64,000 bases of DNA from Eurosta solidaginis (GCF_040869045.1 NC_090323.1:266232392-266296391); one strand, 5' to 3'. Shown: positions 22,440 through 33,562, numbered from the stretch's first letter. Notes: generated by a model from the letters alone, not told the origin. A program made the numbers and translations.

Positions 22440-23500
22440 CTCGCGATCGTCTTAGGGTTTTGGGGATGGTTTTTGCGACTCCCTCGGGGTCTTTTGGAGG
22501 TCATTTTGGCATTGGTTTAGGCGAGTACCTCGGGGTCCTCCCGGGGTCATTCCGTGACCTTTTTGGGACTCCCTCGGGGTAATTTGGGGGTAATTTCGGG
22601 ATAGTTTTAGGGACTTCCTCAGGGTCCTCCCGGGGTCATTCCGGGATGATTTTGGGGCTCCCTCGGGGTCCTCCCGGGGTCATTCGTGGGTCATTCCGGG
22701 ATCTTTTCGGGGACTCCCACGGGGTCATTTCGGGGTCATTCCGGGATCTTTTTTGGGACTCCCACGGGGTCATTTTGGGGTCATTCCGGGATCTTTTTGG
22801 GGACTCCCTCGGGGTCATTTCGGGGTCATTCACGGGTCATTCAGGGATCTTTTTGGGGACTCACTCGGGGTCATTTCGGGGTCATTCCGGGATCTTTTTG
22901 GGGACTCCCACGGGGTCATTTTGGGGTCATTCCGGAATCTTTTTGGGGACTCCCTCGGGGTCATTTCGGGGTCATTCACGGATCATTCCGGTATCTTTTT
23001 TGGGGACTCACTCGGGGTCATTTCGGGGTCATTCCGGGATCTTTTTTGGGACTCCCTCGTGGTCATTTGGGGGTCATTTCGAAATAAGCCCAAGGGAGTC
23101 CCAAAAAAAAAAAACCCGAAATGACCTACGAATGACCCCGAGGGAGTCCCCAAAACCATCCCGAAATGACCCCCAAATGACCCCGAGGGAGTCCCCAAAA
23201 AGATCCCGAAATGACCCCAACATGACCCCGAGGGAGTTCCCAAAACCATCCCAAAATTTCCCCCAAATGACCCCGAGGGAGTCCCCAAAAATATCCCGGA
23301 ATGACCCCCAAATTACCCCGAGGGAGTCCCAAAAAGGTCGCGGAATGACCCCGAGGTACTCCCCTAAACCATGCCAAAATGACCTCCAAAAGACCCCGAG
23401 GGAGTCGCAAAAGCCATCCCGAAATGACCCCAGAACCGTAGGAGGATCGCGAGGGAGCCCCTCGAATGGACCCCAATAGACCCCGGGAGGATCCCTAGAG
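22440..23500. repeat. 45-bp GC-rich minisatellite in inverted halves
   Basis: The unit is 45 bp made of four related 11-12-bp steps of the type GGGGTCATTTC, GGGGTCATTCC, GGGATCTTTTT, GGGGACTCCCTC. Units run forward to about 23085 and in reverse complement from about 23095. Some units carry one extra 11-12-bp step. Because 45 is divisible by three, several frames stay open for hundreds of codons on both strands; these are not genes. The array forms the inner part of the arms of the foldback element. Confidence 0.9.
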
Positions 23501-23719
23501 TGTCCCAGAAATTAACCCCAAACGGCCCCCAAAAACCCCGCGAATACTCCCAAAATCATCTCAATATTACCCTAAGCAGCTTCAGAACTACACGCGAACT
23601 AGTTACGCATATGTGTATATTTTCAGGGCATCTGGATGGTTTATTTTTTTATTTTTGAATAACTGAATAAAACCTAAAATTTTATTGTTATTCCATATTT
23701 TGTAAATAATGAAAAATAA

Positions 23720-24073
23720 AAAAAAAAATAAATGTAAGGCGCGATAACCTCCGAAGAGATCTAAGGCCGAGCTTCTCTTCCAATTTGCGTCGTGCTCCTC
23801 TTGATTTTCCCTACAAATTGGCCGGACGGGACCTACATGTTTTATGCCGACTCCGAACGGCATCTGCGAAGCAGATGAGTTTTCACTGAGAGCTTTTCAT
23901 GGCAGAAATACACCCGGAGTGCTTGCCAAACACTGCCGAGGGGCGACCCCGCTTAGAAAAATTTTCTTCTAATTGAAAAATCTTATTTCTAAAATTTTGA
24001 TGTTGCTTTGCCCGGGAGTTGAACCCAGGGCATATGGTGTGATAGGCGGAGCACGCTGCCCATCACACCACGG
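23720..24073 (-). mobile_element. tRNA-derived SINE, near full-length copy
   Basis: Read on the minus strand, the 5' head starts at the complement of CACCACGGTG. It has an A-box-like TGGTGTGATGG and a B box GGTTCAACTCC (complement at 24015-24025), then a roughly 280-bp body containing CGGCATAAAACATGTAGG. It ends in GGTTATCGCGCC, a T-rich run and the TSD. TGAAAAATAA is repeated at 23710-23719 and 24074-24083. It sits inside the right arm of the foldback element, and the arm sequence closes up around it. A SINE needs a partner LINE for its enzyme; which one is not visible here. Confidence 0.8.
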
Positions 24074-24290
24074 TGAAAAATAACTCAACTCTTTATTCAA
24101 AATTTACAAAAATAAGAATGGGCGGTTATCAATAATTAGAATATTTTGAATAACGAGAAAATGTTATTCATTATTCAAGAAATGCTTGAATAAAAAATAC
24201 CATGTTATTCATCAATAAGAAAATTTAAAATGATGAATAATTTTTTAATTTTTATTTTGATTTGTTTCATTCCAAAATGACTCAACCCTG

Positions 24291-24553
24291 CCACTGGGTT
24301 AAACATTATACTGAAGGTCCAATTCGGAGAACATGGTTAAGATTGATTTGTATTTGATTTGATTGATATGTATTGCTTAAGGAAGGCCACCAGCATGAGC
24401 TTGGAGTTTTGGCCAAAAGTTGTACACTTTATCTATGAGAGGGTAGTCAGTGAAGCTGATTCTTCTCTATGGGGTGCTGGTCTCTTGGAACTCATTGGAT
24501 ACGGTGTGCATGACCAATTTATTTATGTGGGTGCAACGGACAGCACTGGCTAG
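24291..24553 (+). mobile_element. Decayed LINE, segment 2 of 3 (RT thumb/connection)
   Basis: After the duplicated CCACTGGG the LINE resumes. YCLRKATSMSLEFWPKVVHFIYERVV and, in the next frame, VKLILLYGVLVSWNSLDTVCMTNLF align with the VVKPILLYGLLVRWKALDTAS block of the LINE at 52570. The segment ends at the hAT insertion, whose 8-bp TSD is 24546-24553. Confidence 0.75.
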
Positions 24554-25348
24554 TAGAGTCAAACCGAATGTTCGGCTAACTAATCGGCTTCGGCCAAAAA
24601 CGCGGCCGAAGTTTTGGCCAAAGCCGAACATTACGGCCTAATTTTATTTTGAAAATGAAAAGCAACCGAAACATGAAAATAAACACCATTTTAGGCTACC
24701 GCGAATTACTTTGAGGATAGCAATAGAACACACCGTTGACAACATTTTCGTGAGATAAGCTGACTGTCCGTGCTCATCAAAGCACATTTTTTACAATGTG
24801 TTTATTTAAGTACATTTATATTTTCAATTTTCATGCAGTTAACTAAATAGCTCAGATTTGGGAATATTTCAAACCTGAGGAAGCAAGTGCATTATGCAAT
24901 GAATGTGGTAAGAAATTTTCGTTAGGGAGCGCCGACAAAAAAAAAAGCAAACGACGAAGAATATAAAAAATCACTTAGAGAAAATTCACCGGCATAAATG
25001 AAAAGAGTTCCAGGAATGTGTTTACAATAAGAAAGAAAACTCGAAAGCAAAATACGCTACTAGCAGCTCGGAAAAAGGTGTAAAACAGTTGACGCTGCCG
25101 ATAATGTGTAATGAAATTAAATACTGGCCAGATGAGCCAGATGAGAAAATGTGAATGGTTTTTGATGTTTTTTGTTTCCTTAAAAAAAAAAAAAATAATA
25201 AAAATTAAAAAGAAGTTATGAATAGTCTTTTTTATTTAAAAAATATGGAGTTATTCGGCTTCGGCTTCGGTAATCGGCCGATTAGTAAATCAAAGTCGAA
25301 TGTTCGGCTTCGGCTTCGGCTCAAAAACCTGCGTTCGGTCGGACTCTA
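24554..25348 (+). mobile_element. hAT-like element (795 bp) retaining a BED zinc finger
   Basis: The ends are inverted: TAGAGTCAAACCGAA at the left and, read from the right end, TAGAGTCCGACCGAA. The flanks are CTGGCTAG (24546-24553) and CTGGTTAG (25349-25356), an 8-bp TSD with one later mutation that fits the hAT preference nTnnnnAn. Both subterminal regions are packed with TTCGGC/CGGCTTCGG motifs in both orientations, as expected for transposase-binding repeats. The interior encodes the start of a BED finger only. The catalytic domain is absent, so the copy is non-autonomous. It splits the same LINE as the foldback element. Confidence 0.8.
24853..25154 (+). pseudogene. hAT transposase N-terminal BED zinc finger remnant
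   Basis: Within the hAT-like element, translation with a few frame breaks gives WEYFKPEEASALCNECGKKFS, with C-x2-C, and then HLEKIHRHK, with the H-x4-H of a BED finger. A basic and Ser-rich linker and VKQLTLPIMCNEIKYW follow. This is the usual order in hAT transposases: BED finger, then a low-complexity linker before the RNase H-like catalytic core. The core and the dimerisation domain are missing entirely. At least one frameshift and one stop lie between the Cys pair and the His pair. The BED finger binds the element ends in intact relatives. Confidence 0.7.
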
Positions 25349-25356
25349 CTGGTTAG

Positions 25357-25960
25357 TACCAGCAGTGCTTTTAGGAAATGCTTGCATTGGTATTAAATGT
25401 CATGCTCAACCAAAATCTGGTGGATATTGCAGAAAGATGGCTGCTACTTGATCGTTGACTAGGACTTGTGATTAGGCTATAGGTTTTTGACTTTTCCGGA
25501 GCTAGGGACTCTTTAATTAGTTCACGGGTGGAAGTTGTAAGAAACCATTTCTGGGAGGGATATTGCTGGGAGGATATTCAAGCAGTTTTTACCGGAATAA
25601 GGAATGCATAGGATGAGTGGTATTCGGTGCTATCACAGCTGAAGTATTCATAAACTAATATGAGCGCCAATGGGCTAGTAAAGCCCTGACTTCAACTGTG
25701 ATGCGGTCGAAGTGATGTGGTTTTGATTGACGATGTCATCGAACTAGTTGAGCTTAAAGATCGTCGGGTTTCCTGAAAATATAAATATGTACCTCTGACA
25801 GCTGATTCGTCGGCCCGAAAGGGGACAATGATCAGTCTGCTTAAACTAGTGGGCTGATCAAGGCTCATACATAGTGACTGGGGTTCTGACGACTCACATC
25901 TGCATAGCGGATGATGAGGTGGAATCAATAAGTCGTTCAATGCATGTCGCGACAGCAGTT
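25357..25960 (+). mobile_element. Decayed LINE, segment 3 of 3 (RNase H to zinc knuckle)
   Basis: Directly after the hAT TSD the LINE continues: a stretch matching ALNVMLNxxxVDIA of the 52570 copy at about 25385-25430. Near 25900, GCGGATGATGAGGTGGAATCA matches GGATGATGAGGTGGAATCA at 53653-53671 in the zinc-knuckle coding part of that copy. RNase H itself is hardly readable. The match to two separate points of one relative confirms that the hAT element and the foldback element both interrupted this LINE. Confidence 0.65.
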
Positions 25961-27821
25961 TATACAGCGTCCTCCAGAATCTCTGCTGCTTTTATGACGA
26001 TAGTAATAGCTGATTATTTGGTCCCATTTCATTGGAAGCTTCGTCACTGTTGACCGATATAAATTCGAAACTGTGAAAAATCTCCAACGGAAAATGACTT
26101 TTGCTAACTTAGACGATAGAGTTAGAAATTTTCACAAAACTGCGGTTTTTTTCATGGCGACTTGTAAAAAATCGCCGTGACTAACTGACTGCGCATCTGC
26201 GTCTCGCTCGCTATAATACCAAAAATAGCAATGCCGCAGCCCATAACGGTTCTCACCGCAGGTAGCAAACACACTTGATTTACACAGATTATATGCATAA
26301 ATATGAATTGATAGTATTGTGATTTGTACCGCTTTTTAATACTAGATGTCGCTGCGATTTAATGCTCATTATTCTTCTGGAGTGTTATGATTGTGTTTAT
26401 GATTGAAATTATTGGTAAGCACGATTATGTATTGCCATGACTGAAAAGTCACAGTGACAGATAATTTTTTTCTGAAAACCACGGGACCCGCCAATTCTAT
26501 TCAACTCAATAGGCAATAAAAAAGTAAAGAAATCTCTATACAAATGAAAATCACGCTTTAGAAGTTTCTTATATCACCTGGTTTGGTTATGCGAATAGAT
26601 GAAAAAGGTCTCGTAAATTTTCGGACCTTATTTCATGCAATATCAGCAATTTATTTCGCGAATTTCGCGCCTGCTACTTACATTTTAAAGGGATTTAGGG
26701 TTATTCTAGAGCTATTTTTTACTTTTCATTTAGTTTTATCGTACAATATCTCCACCTCATTATTTTCTCATTTATTCAGCATATAAAAATATTAATTACT
26801 TCATTGTAGTTATTAACTCGATCTCAACATTTAAGAAGCAATATTACAATTTGCTTTTGTATAATAACAACATATCTCGTTACTGCCTGTCATACAATCG
26901 TAGGTTCTTTAATTATTTACTATGAATTGCTTAAGGGGTTTCAAAGCGTTTTACCGCCTCCATCTACAACATTCACTGAACTATAAATTCCCAAATGCAT
27001 TCACTATCAAAGAATAAGAAAATTTTATCAAACACGAGTCGTGTCATCACCAGCAAATTTATTGCAACTTTTAAGCAATTGCAAACAACGGTGTGCCCGA
27101 CCGGTCTACCACCAATAATCACATACTAAATAATTATAATTATCGATGGCGTCATCATTAACGTCGCCAAACATTATCAGCGCCACCATCATTGTAAGAT
27201 CTATGGTTGGTGTGCTAGCCAAGTAATAGTGGCTACATGCAGGTGTAAACAACAACCAAAGTGACAACGGATCGAGGCAGTGGTTTCTCACGAACATTGT
27301 TGTAATTGCTTTGATTATCATCGTTGTTGTAATTATGAGTGTTAAATACTTTTTTATTAGCGTCAAAACCGTCAAATTAATTTCGATTCTGATTTTTTTT
27401 AACGACTGTTGTGTTGTATTTTTTCGTGTCAACATTGTTGCAACAAACCGTTTGAGGTGACAGGGGTATTACATATCTACACAAATCGATGTACATACAA
27501 ATATAACCAACAACTCATTGTATGCAACAAACTATGATTGAGCGTTATTGTGACAAAGTGAGCAACCAACTAAACTTTTGTTATTGTACTCTGTTTTCTT
27601 TTTTGCATGTAAGCTGGCGGTGTTATTCATAAATGATGTAGCGCCATCATCATCATCATCAACGCCATCGATGCAACTAACGCAACACTTACAATTATTG
27701 CTCCTTGTCATATGGCAATTGCATTTGACTTAAATCATTGATGGTTTTGTTAATTTTTATTTTTTGTTTATTTTTGTTATTTTGTTATATTGTTTTGTAT
27801 AGGTAAGTGTTGTTAGTTGTA
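25960..27821. other. Unassigned non-coding DNA
   Basis: AT-rich, with a (CAT)n patch at 27640-27662. Frames are short and without motifs. No element ends recognised. Confidence 0.45.
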
Positions 27822-29530
27822 ACAAGTAAGGAAGGCTAGGTTCGGGTGCAACCGAACATTACATACTCAGCTGAGAGCTTTGGAGACAAAAAAGGGAAAA
27901 TCACCATGTAGGAGAGTGAACCTATGGTAACCCTGGAATGTGTTTGTATGACATGGGTATCAAATGGAAGGTATTAAAAGTATTTTAAGAGGAAGTGGGC
28001 CATAGTTTTAAAGGTGGACGCCTTTTCGAGATATAGCCATAAAGTTGGACCAAGGGTGACTCTAGAATGTGTTTGTACGATATGAGTGTCAAATGAAAGG
28101 TGTTAATGACCCTTTTAAAAGGGAGTGGGCCTTAGTTCTCTAGGTGGACGCCTTTTCCAGATATCGCCATAGAGGTGGACCAGGGGTGACTCCAGAACAT
28201 CATCTTTCGGGTACCGCTAATTTATTTATATATGTATGTAATACCACGAACAGTATTCCTGCCAAGATTCCAAGGGCTTTTGATTTCGCCCTGCAGAACT
28301 TTTTCATTTTCTTCTACTTAATATGGTAGGTTTCAGACACGTTTTACAAAGTTTTTTCTAAAGTTATATTTTGCGTCAAAAAACCAATCCAATCACCATT
28401 TTTCATCCCTCTTTTCATATTTGGTATAGATATATGACATTTTTTTCATTTTTCGTAATTTTCGATATCGAAAAATTGGGCGTGGTCATAGTCGGATTTT
28501 GGCCAGTTTTTATACCATAATAAAGCGAGTTCAGATAAGTACGTTAACTAAATTTAGTAAAGATATATCGATTTTTGCTCAAGTTATCGTTTTAATGGCC
28601 GAGCCTAAGGACAGACGGATGACTGTGTATAAAAACTGGGCGTGGTTTAAACCGATTTCGCCCATTTTCACACAAAACAGTTATCGTCATAGAATCTATG
28701 TCCCTACCAAATTTCAGAAGGATTGGTAAGTTTTTGTTCGACTTATGGCATTAAAAGTATTCTAGACAAATTAAATGAAAAAGGGCGGAGCCACGCCCAT
28801 ATTGAAATTTTCTTTTATTTTTGTATTTTGTTGCACCATATCATTACTGGAGTCGAATGTTGACATAATTTACTTATATACTGTAAAGATATTAAATTTT
28901 TTGTTAAGATTTGACTTAAAAAAAAATTTTTTTTTAAAAGTGGGCGTGTTCGTACTCCGATTTTGCTAATTTTTATTTGGTACACGTACAGTAATAGGAG
29001 TAACGTTCCTGCTAAATTTCATCATGATATCTTCAGCGACTGCCAAATTACAGCTTGCAAAACTTTTAAATTACCTTCTTTTCAAGGTGGGCGGTGCCAC
29101 GCCCATTGTCAAAAATTTTACTAATTTTATATTCTTCGTCATAAGTTCAACCCACCAACCAAGTTTCTTCGCTTTATCCGTATTTGTTAATGAATTATCG
29201 CACTTTTTCGGTTTTTCGAAATTTTCGATATCGAAAAAGTGGGCGTGGTTATAGTCCGATTGCGTTCATTTTAAATAGCAATCTGAGATGAGTGCCCAGG
29301 AGCCTACGTACCAAATTTCATCAAGATACCTCAAAATTTACTCAAGTTATCGTGTTAACGGACAGACGGACGGACGGTAGGACGGACGGACATGGCTAAA
29401 TCAAATGTTTTTTCGATACTGATGATTTTGATATATGGAAGTCTATATCTATCTCGATCCCTTTATACCTGTACAACTAACCGTTATACAATCAAAGTTA
29501 ATGTACTCTGTGAGCTCTGCTCAACTGAGA
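27822..29530 (+). mobile_element. DINE-1/mini-me-like (Helentron-type) element, copy B
   Basis: Same family as copy A: left end AACAAGTAAGGAAGGCTAGG with the TTCGGGTGCAACCGAA hairpin, a short array of the 130-bp units (27960-28200), several GGGCGTGG/CCACGCCC blocks, the GGAC core near 29363-29392, and the right end AGCTCTGCTCAACTGAG. It is shorter than A and C mainly because of fewer 130-bp units. The TATAAAAA usually found at the extreme right is missing; instead GTTGTTGTTGTA follows. Confidence 0.65.
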
Positions 29531-30589
29531 TGTTGTTGTTGTATCGAACTGCATCTGATGCATCATAGAAAATTGATTTGATTGCCGAACATTTCATAAT
29601 AACGTCGACAAACAGCATCGTATAAATAGGAAGCACGGTTTGCTAGGGTGCAGTAATATCTACCCGACAGGCAAGTTCAGTTATGAAGAATAATACGCGA
29701 GTATACTCGAACTGGTTTTATTAGAGAAGATTTCATGAGCCAACAATCATTTCGTTAAAGTTCTAACAGCTCTTATACGACTACTAAAAAATACATTAAA
29801 AACTTTCTGAGCTTGAATGGTAATTTTCCAAATTTGACATACAAATTTTCTGAAAATAAATTGGAAATTCCGAATTTGAATTCTAACTTTCTGATCTTAA
29901 ATTTAAACTTTCTGAATTCGAAATAGTTTCGCTGAAGGCCGCAATTTTTATAAATGCTCGAATGTTTAAAGCTAAGCCAAATATTATCAAATATAACACA
30001 CCACTATGTCATTTCGTAACTCCCGATCCTTATAACTACACGCTGTTACAACAATGAGAACGAAAGGACAAGAACAAGTTGAAAAGGGACCATTATCTCA
30101 AAAGGGTTTTCGAGAATATGGTAAGCAAATAATCCAGACCATGTCAGAGGCAATCAAGTGAGGAAACTATTGCGGTCATCCAGTGAGTTTTACAGCTCCG
30201 GCTCACGCTCAATTCTCACGGGAATGCTCTGGATAATTGAGAGACTTGAGAAGCAGATGTCGTGAAATTTTCGCACACATTTCATGTAACTTATACGGCG
30301 AAAGGCTAAGCAGCGACATCTATTTTTGAAAAATTTGGTTTGTTAAAGGCAGGCTTGCCAAACTAAAAAGAAGTAATTAACAAATTATCTGGCTCACAAA
30401 TTGAACCAGACTTCTATCTAGATTTATCTGGCTCAAATCGTTTTTGTTGCATTTACATGCAAAATTATTTATCTGGCTCAGGATTTTGCCACCGGATGAT
30501 GCCTTATGTCTCACTGACAAATTATATATGCGGCGTTAAACCAACTCATAATAGAAGTACTAAAAGCGTGCAATTACTGGTGTAATAAG
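29531..30589. other. Unassigned DNA with a thrice-repeated ATCTGGCTCA motif
   Basis: No gene recognised. ATCTGGCTCA occurs at 30387-30396, 30426-30435 and 30471-30480, in TTAT or TTTAT context. 29820-29930 has several degenerate ACTTTCTGA steps. Confidence 0.45.
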
Positions 30590-30880
30590 TTGGCGCTGTA
30601 AGTTCTGCTTACTCCAAACTGAAAAAAGAAGCTGACAATATGGGTCTCATGGTGAAAGAGGACAAAACGAAGTACCTGCTGTCATCAAGCAAAGAGTCAG
30701 CGTATTTGCGCCTTGGAAACCAATCTACTGTGGGCAGCCATAATTTTGTAATAGTAAAACATATCGTTTATTTGGGAACCAGTATAAACAAAAACAACAA
30801 CATCAGCTTTGAAGAACAGCTGACCCTCCTCGTTGGGCGGCCATAACCTTTTAAACGGTTATGCGCGAATTAAGTAAGTA
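30590..30880 (+). mobile_element. LINE fragment of a different clade (RT, possibly RTE-like)
   Basis: A frame running into the ORF at 30640-30846 reads KLKKEADNMGLMVKEDKTKYLLSSS and then VKHIVYLGTSINKNNNIS. This is the block after the YADD box (GL-x-V-N-x-x-K-T-K...F-x-YLG) in LINE RTs, but its wording differs from the other LINEs in this window, which read GLxVNxxKT...KYLGIxLD. The match ends near 30830, and the sequence closes with AAGTAAGTAAG, perhaps a short-repeat tail. It is only about 250 bp of coding remnant. The clade is a guess from the motif. Confidence 0.55.
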
Positions 30881-33190
30881 AGCAGAATAAATAATGAATA
30901 AATCTAGCAATTTGTACACAGAATTTTCCTGCATTTATTTTACAAATCGGTCAAATGAACCAATAACAGTAATTTCATAAATCCTTAAATTAGTCACAAT
31001 ATTTTATATATCATTTATACGTGAGTACAGTCTCATTCACTGCTGGGTAGCAACAAACAATGTGTGCTCTCATGTGAATCATACTCAGCGGCGCTCATAC
31101 AAAACGACTAAGCCACATTCGTTGCTTACTGTTTTATTAGCAGACAGCACAAATGCGTTATAAATGCTTTGTGGTTGTTGTTGATAAAGCAGATTGTGTA
31201 AACGATTGTGTTAGGATGATTATTTGCAAATTAGTTTTGGCAATCAATTGAGTCATTGATTTAGGCTGAGACAGCGATTGGGGCTAGAGAGTGTTAATGA
31301 TTTCATTTGTTTTGCATACAGACTATACAAATGCTGTAGCGGCAGTAAGTAACTGTACATACTTTTGTCAGGATGAACTATTGCAAGATAAGTGTATATC
31401 CTTGATAAAAGTTGCTATTAACAATTTTGCCAAACGCGTTGTGAATAAAACTAACCAAATATTATCGGTTTTAAAAAGCCATAATAAGTTTGGAAAAGTT
31501 TTTTTAAGAGTGATATGATTAATTGACTGAAAGCCTTGAACCAACGTTTTATAATTTTTTTGGATTTCCCAACTTTTATATTCTAAAACTTTAGCTATTG
31601 AAACTTTTTATTAAGCCACACCACAGGATGCATACACACATAGTATACCTTTCGATTAGGCGGCGAATGTCCTTGTAGCCTCATTGCTGACTTTTCAATA
31701 AACGCTCACATACATACATACATTTATACATCGATGCATTAACTGGCCAAATTCAACTATCAAAAATTCCCATTTCACAAAAAAGCTTTGTGCCAAAATC
31801 GAATCATTTTAGCTCATACTCCGTTTCTTTGCCTTAGACGGCATAATCTCAACATATCTTTTTACATATCTACAATGCAATATTGGTTGCTGCCGATTTC
31901 TACTTTTGCATATTAAACACGCATAAGAAAAAATTGTCGGACATCCGCCACCAATATCCTGTTTGCCTGCCTGACTCTTTGGCTATCTTGACTTTGCATT
32001 TATTTAGTCACTCAGAAGGTATTCGTTTTCGAATAGGTCAATCCCCTAACGTTGTAGACATGTGTATGTGATTCGTATTGTACAAGAAGCAATTTTGTTA
32101 GTTAAGTGGGTTGTTTGAATTTCAACTGTCCACTTTTTTGGCATTCGAAAAATGGTGGAAGAGTTCGATTTAAGCTCAAGGAAAGTTAGATGGCTTGCAC
32201 TGCAAAGCGCAATCTTGCACTTGGATAGTCAGGTTAGAACTCAGATTAACAGTGGAAGGAAATTACTGAAATGTCTTTTAGATTTCTTAGATCCGAAAAC
32301 GGTCACAGTTTTACTGCGATAATATAGTCTGCTTTGCGCAGAATATTTGTCATCTATCTGAGCTATACAAAACATTAAAAAAAAATTTTCGAACTTAGAT
32401 AAAATGCAAAATTAGTGTTTGCCATATTTAATTTTGGATGAAAGTATTAATGTGAGACAACTAATAATAAAAAAATACCACTTCAAAAAAAATTGTAATA
32501 TCTTTCTTTATTTTAGTTCGGTATTAAGGATAGTTATTGTACTAACAAAATATCTTAAGTCAAAAGAAAAATAAAAAAAAAAATTGTTCGAAATTTGATA
32601 AAATCCAAGTTGGTGTTTTTCATAAAAAAAGTTCATAAAAAATAAAAGACCAATCTTAGTTTTAAAACAAATTTTATTATAGACATAAAGAGTTGTAGAA
32701 CACAATAAAATCGACAAGTTTTCGAATACAGAATAAAGTTTAAAAAAGTTTATAGACAAACTTAATTTCTTAACTATACAAAAACAAAAAAAAAAAAAAA
32801 GCGAATTCGAAGAATTTTCGAAATTCGATAAGAGTTGCAAGTAGTGAAATTTTTTTCGGAAATCGATTTTTGTCTAACATACTGCCAGAGATGAGGGCAA
32901 AGTCGAAGATAACGATCGAATTAATTAAAACGGATTCATAAAAGAATCATAAAATGCACCCAAAAAAGATAATAAGCTTTGCAATTAAAAATGAAATGAA
33001 CAATTTTCAAAATTTCGAAATATTTTCGAAGTACTTAAGGCTTACACTGTAGATTCAAATTAAAGCTAAAAGCCTTAGCAATTTAATTTTTGGTCATAAA
33101 TATTGTTAAAAACAGTGTAACTTCGAAAAAATAAGAAAATGGTTATATGTACGTCGAAAAAATTTAACTTCGAAAATATGATGAGTTATT
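30881..33190. other. Unassigned AT-rich DNA, TTCGAA-rich at the right
   Basis: No genes seen. From about 32370 the sequence is very AT-rich and repeatedly contains TTCGAA-type motifs (TTCGAAATTCG, ATTTTCGAAG), like 43730-45200. Confidence 0.45.
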
Positions 33191-33194
33191 TTCG

Positions 33195-33562
33195 AATTAC
33201 TCAATTAAAATTGAAGCTCACCAAGGCACCACCCACATTTAGAAGAAGAAAATTTGGAAGTTTAACAAGCCGTAAATCAAAAGCCGTTGAAGATATTACA
33301 TTGAAATTTGGCGGAGACACTATCCTTGGAAAATCATGTAGACTGAGTGAATATAATCAAAGTCGATTAAAGACAAAGCAAGGTTTGCAATAACTCTATG
33401 TTATTTAAATACATTTGACTGATATTCTACCTCGGAAGTGGTATGGTTGAGCTAAGAACGACACTTTAACAAATTTTAAACATTGGCGTAACACGCCTCT
33501 TTTTTTCAAGAGCACAGCTGGATGTGTAATGTTCGGTTTCACCCGAACTTAGATTTTCTTAT
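33195..33562 (-). mobile_element. Helentron-like fragment, D subfamily, 5' part
   Basis: TTCGGTTTCACCCGAA at 33533-33548 is the complement of the left-end hairpin TTCGGGTGAAACCGAA of copy D (42784-43720). Further in, the complement of 33240-33340 aligns loosely with the D segment around GTTACGATAGGTTTAACGA, and GGCACCACCCAC matches the GTGGGCGGTGCC block. It is diverged and truncated. The ORF at 33139-33393 falls inside this non-coding repeat. Confidence 0.5.

Larger units (their letters stand above)
19743..24290. mobile_element. Foldback-type element with tandem-array arms, carrying two later insertions
   Basis: The left arm is 19743-20022 plus 22249-about 23085. The right arm, inverted, is about 23095-23719 plus 24084-24290. 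The outer parts are AT-rich and full of GAATAA steps. Next comes a unique stretch (GATGCCCTGAAAATAT... near 22260, complement near 23620), then a GC-rich 45-bp satellite that switches strand near 23090. Long inverted arms made of tandem repeats are the hallmark of Drosophila FB-like elements. The outer ends match less well than the inner parts. A Helentron-like copy (20023-22248) splits the left arm and a SINE (23720-24073) splits the right arm. No transposase frame is present. The superfamily is open: an 8-bp TSD fits hAT or P; Galileo/FB would be 7 or 9. Confidence 0.75.

Noticed and set aside
22646..23479. 277-codon open frame resembling a Gly/Ser/Phe repeat protein, with long frames also on the other strand
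   Set aside because: Produced by a 45-bp satellite whose unit length is divisible by three. The array flips strand inside the frame, and the protein pattern changes completely at that point.
24000..24075. tRNA gene candidate on the minus strand
   Set aside because: A- and B-box-like motifs are present, but the sequence does not close as a cloverleaf and continues into a SINE body with a TSD; it is a SINE head.
33139..33393. 84-codon basic protein frame
   Set aside because: Lies in a diverged Helentron-like fragment; the nucleotide sequence aligns in antisense with the non-coding part of copy D.
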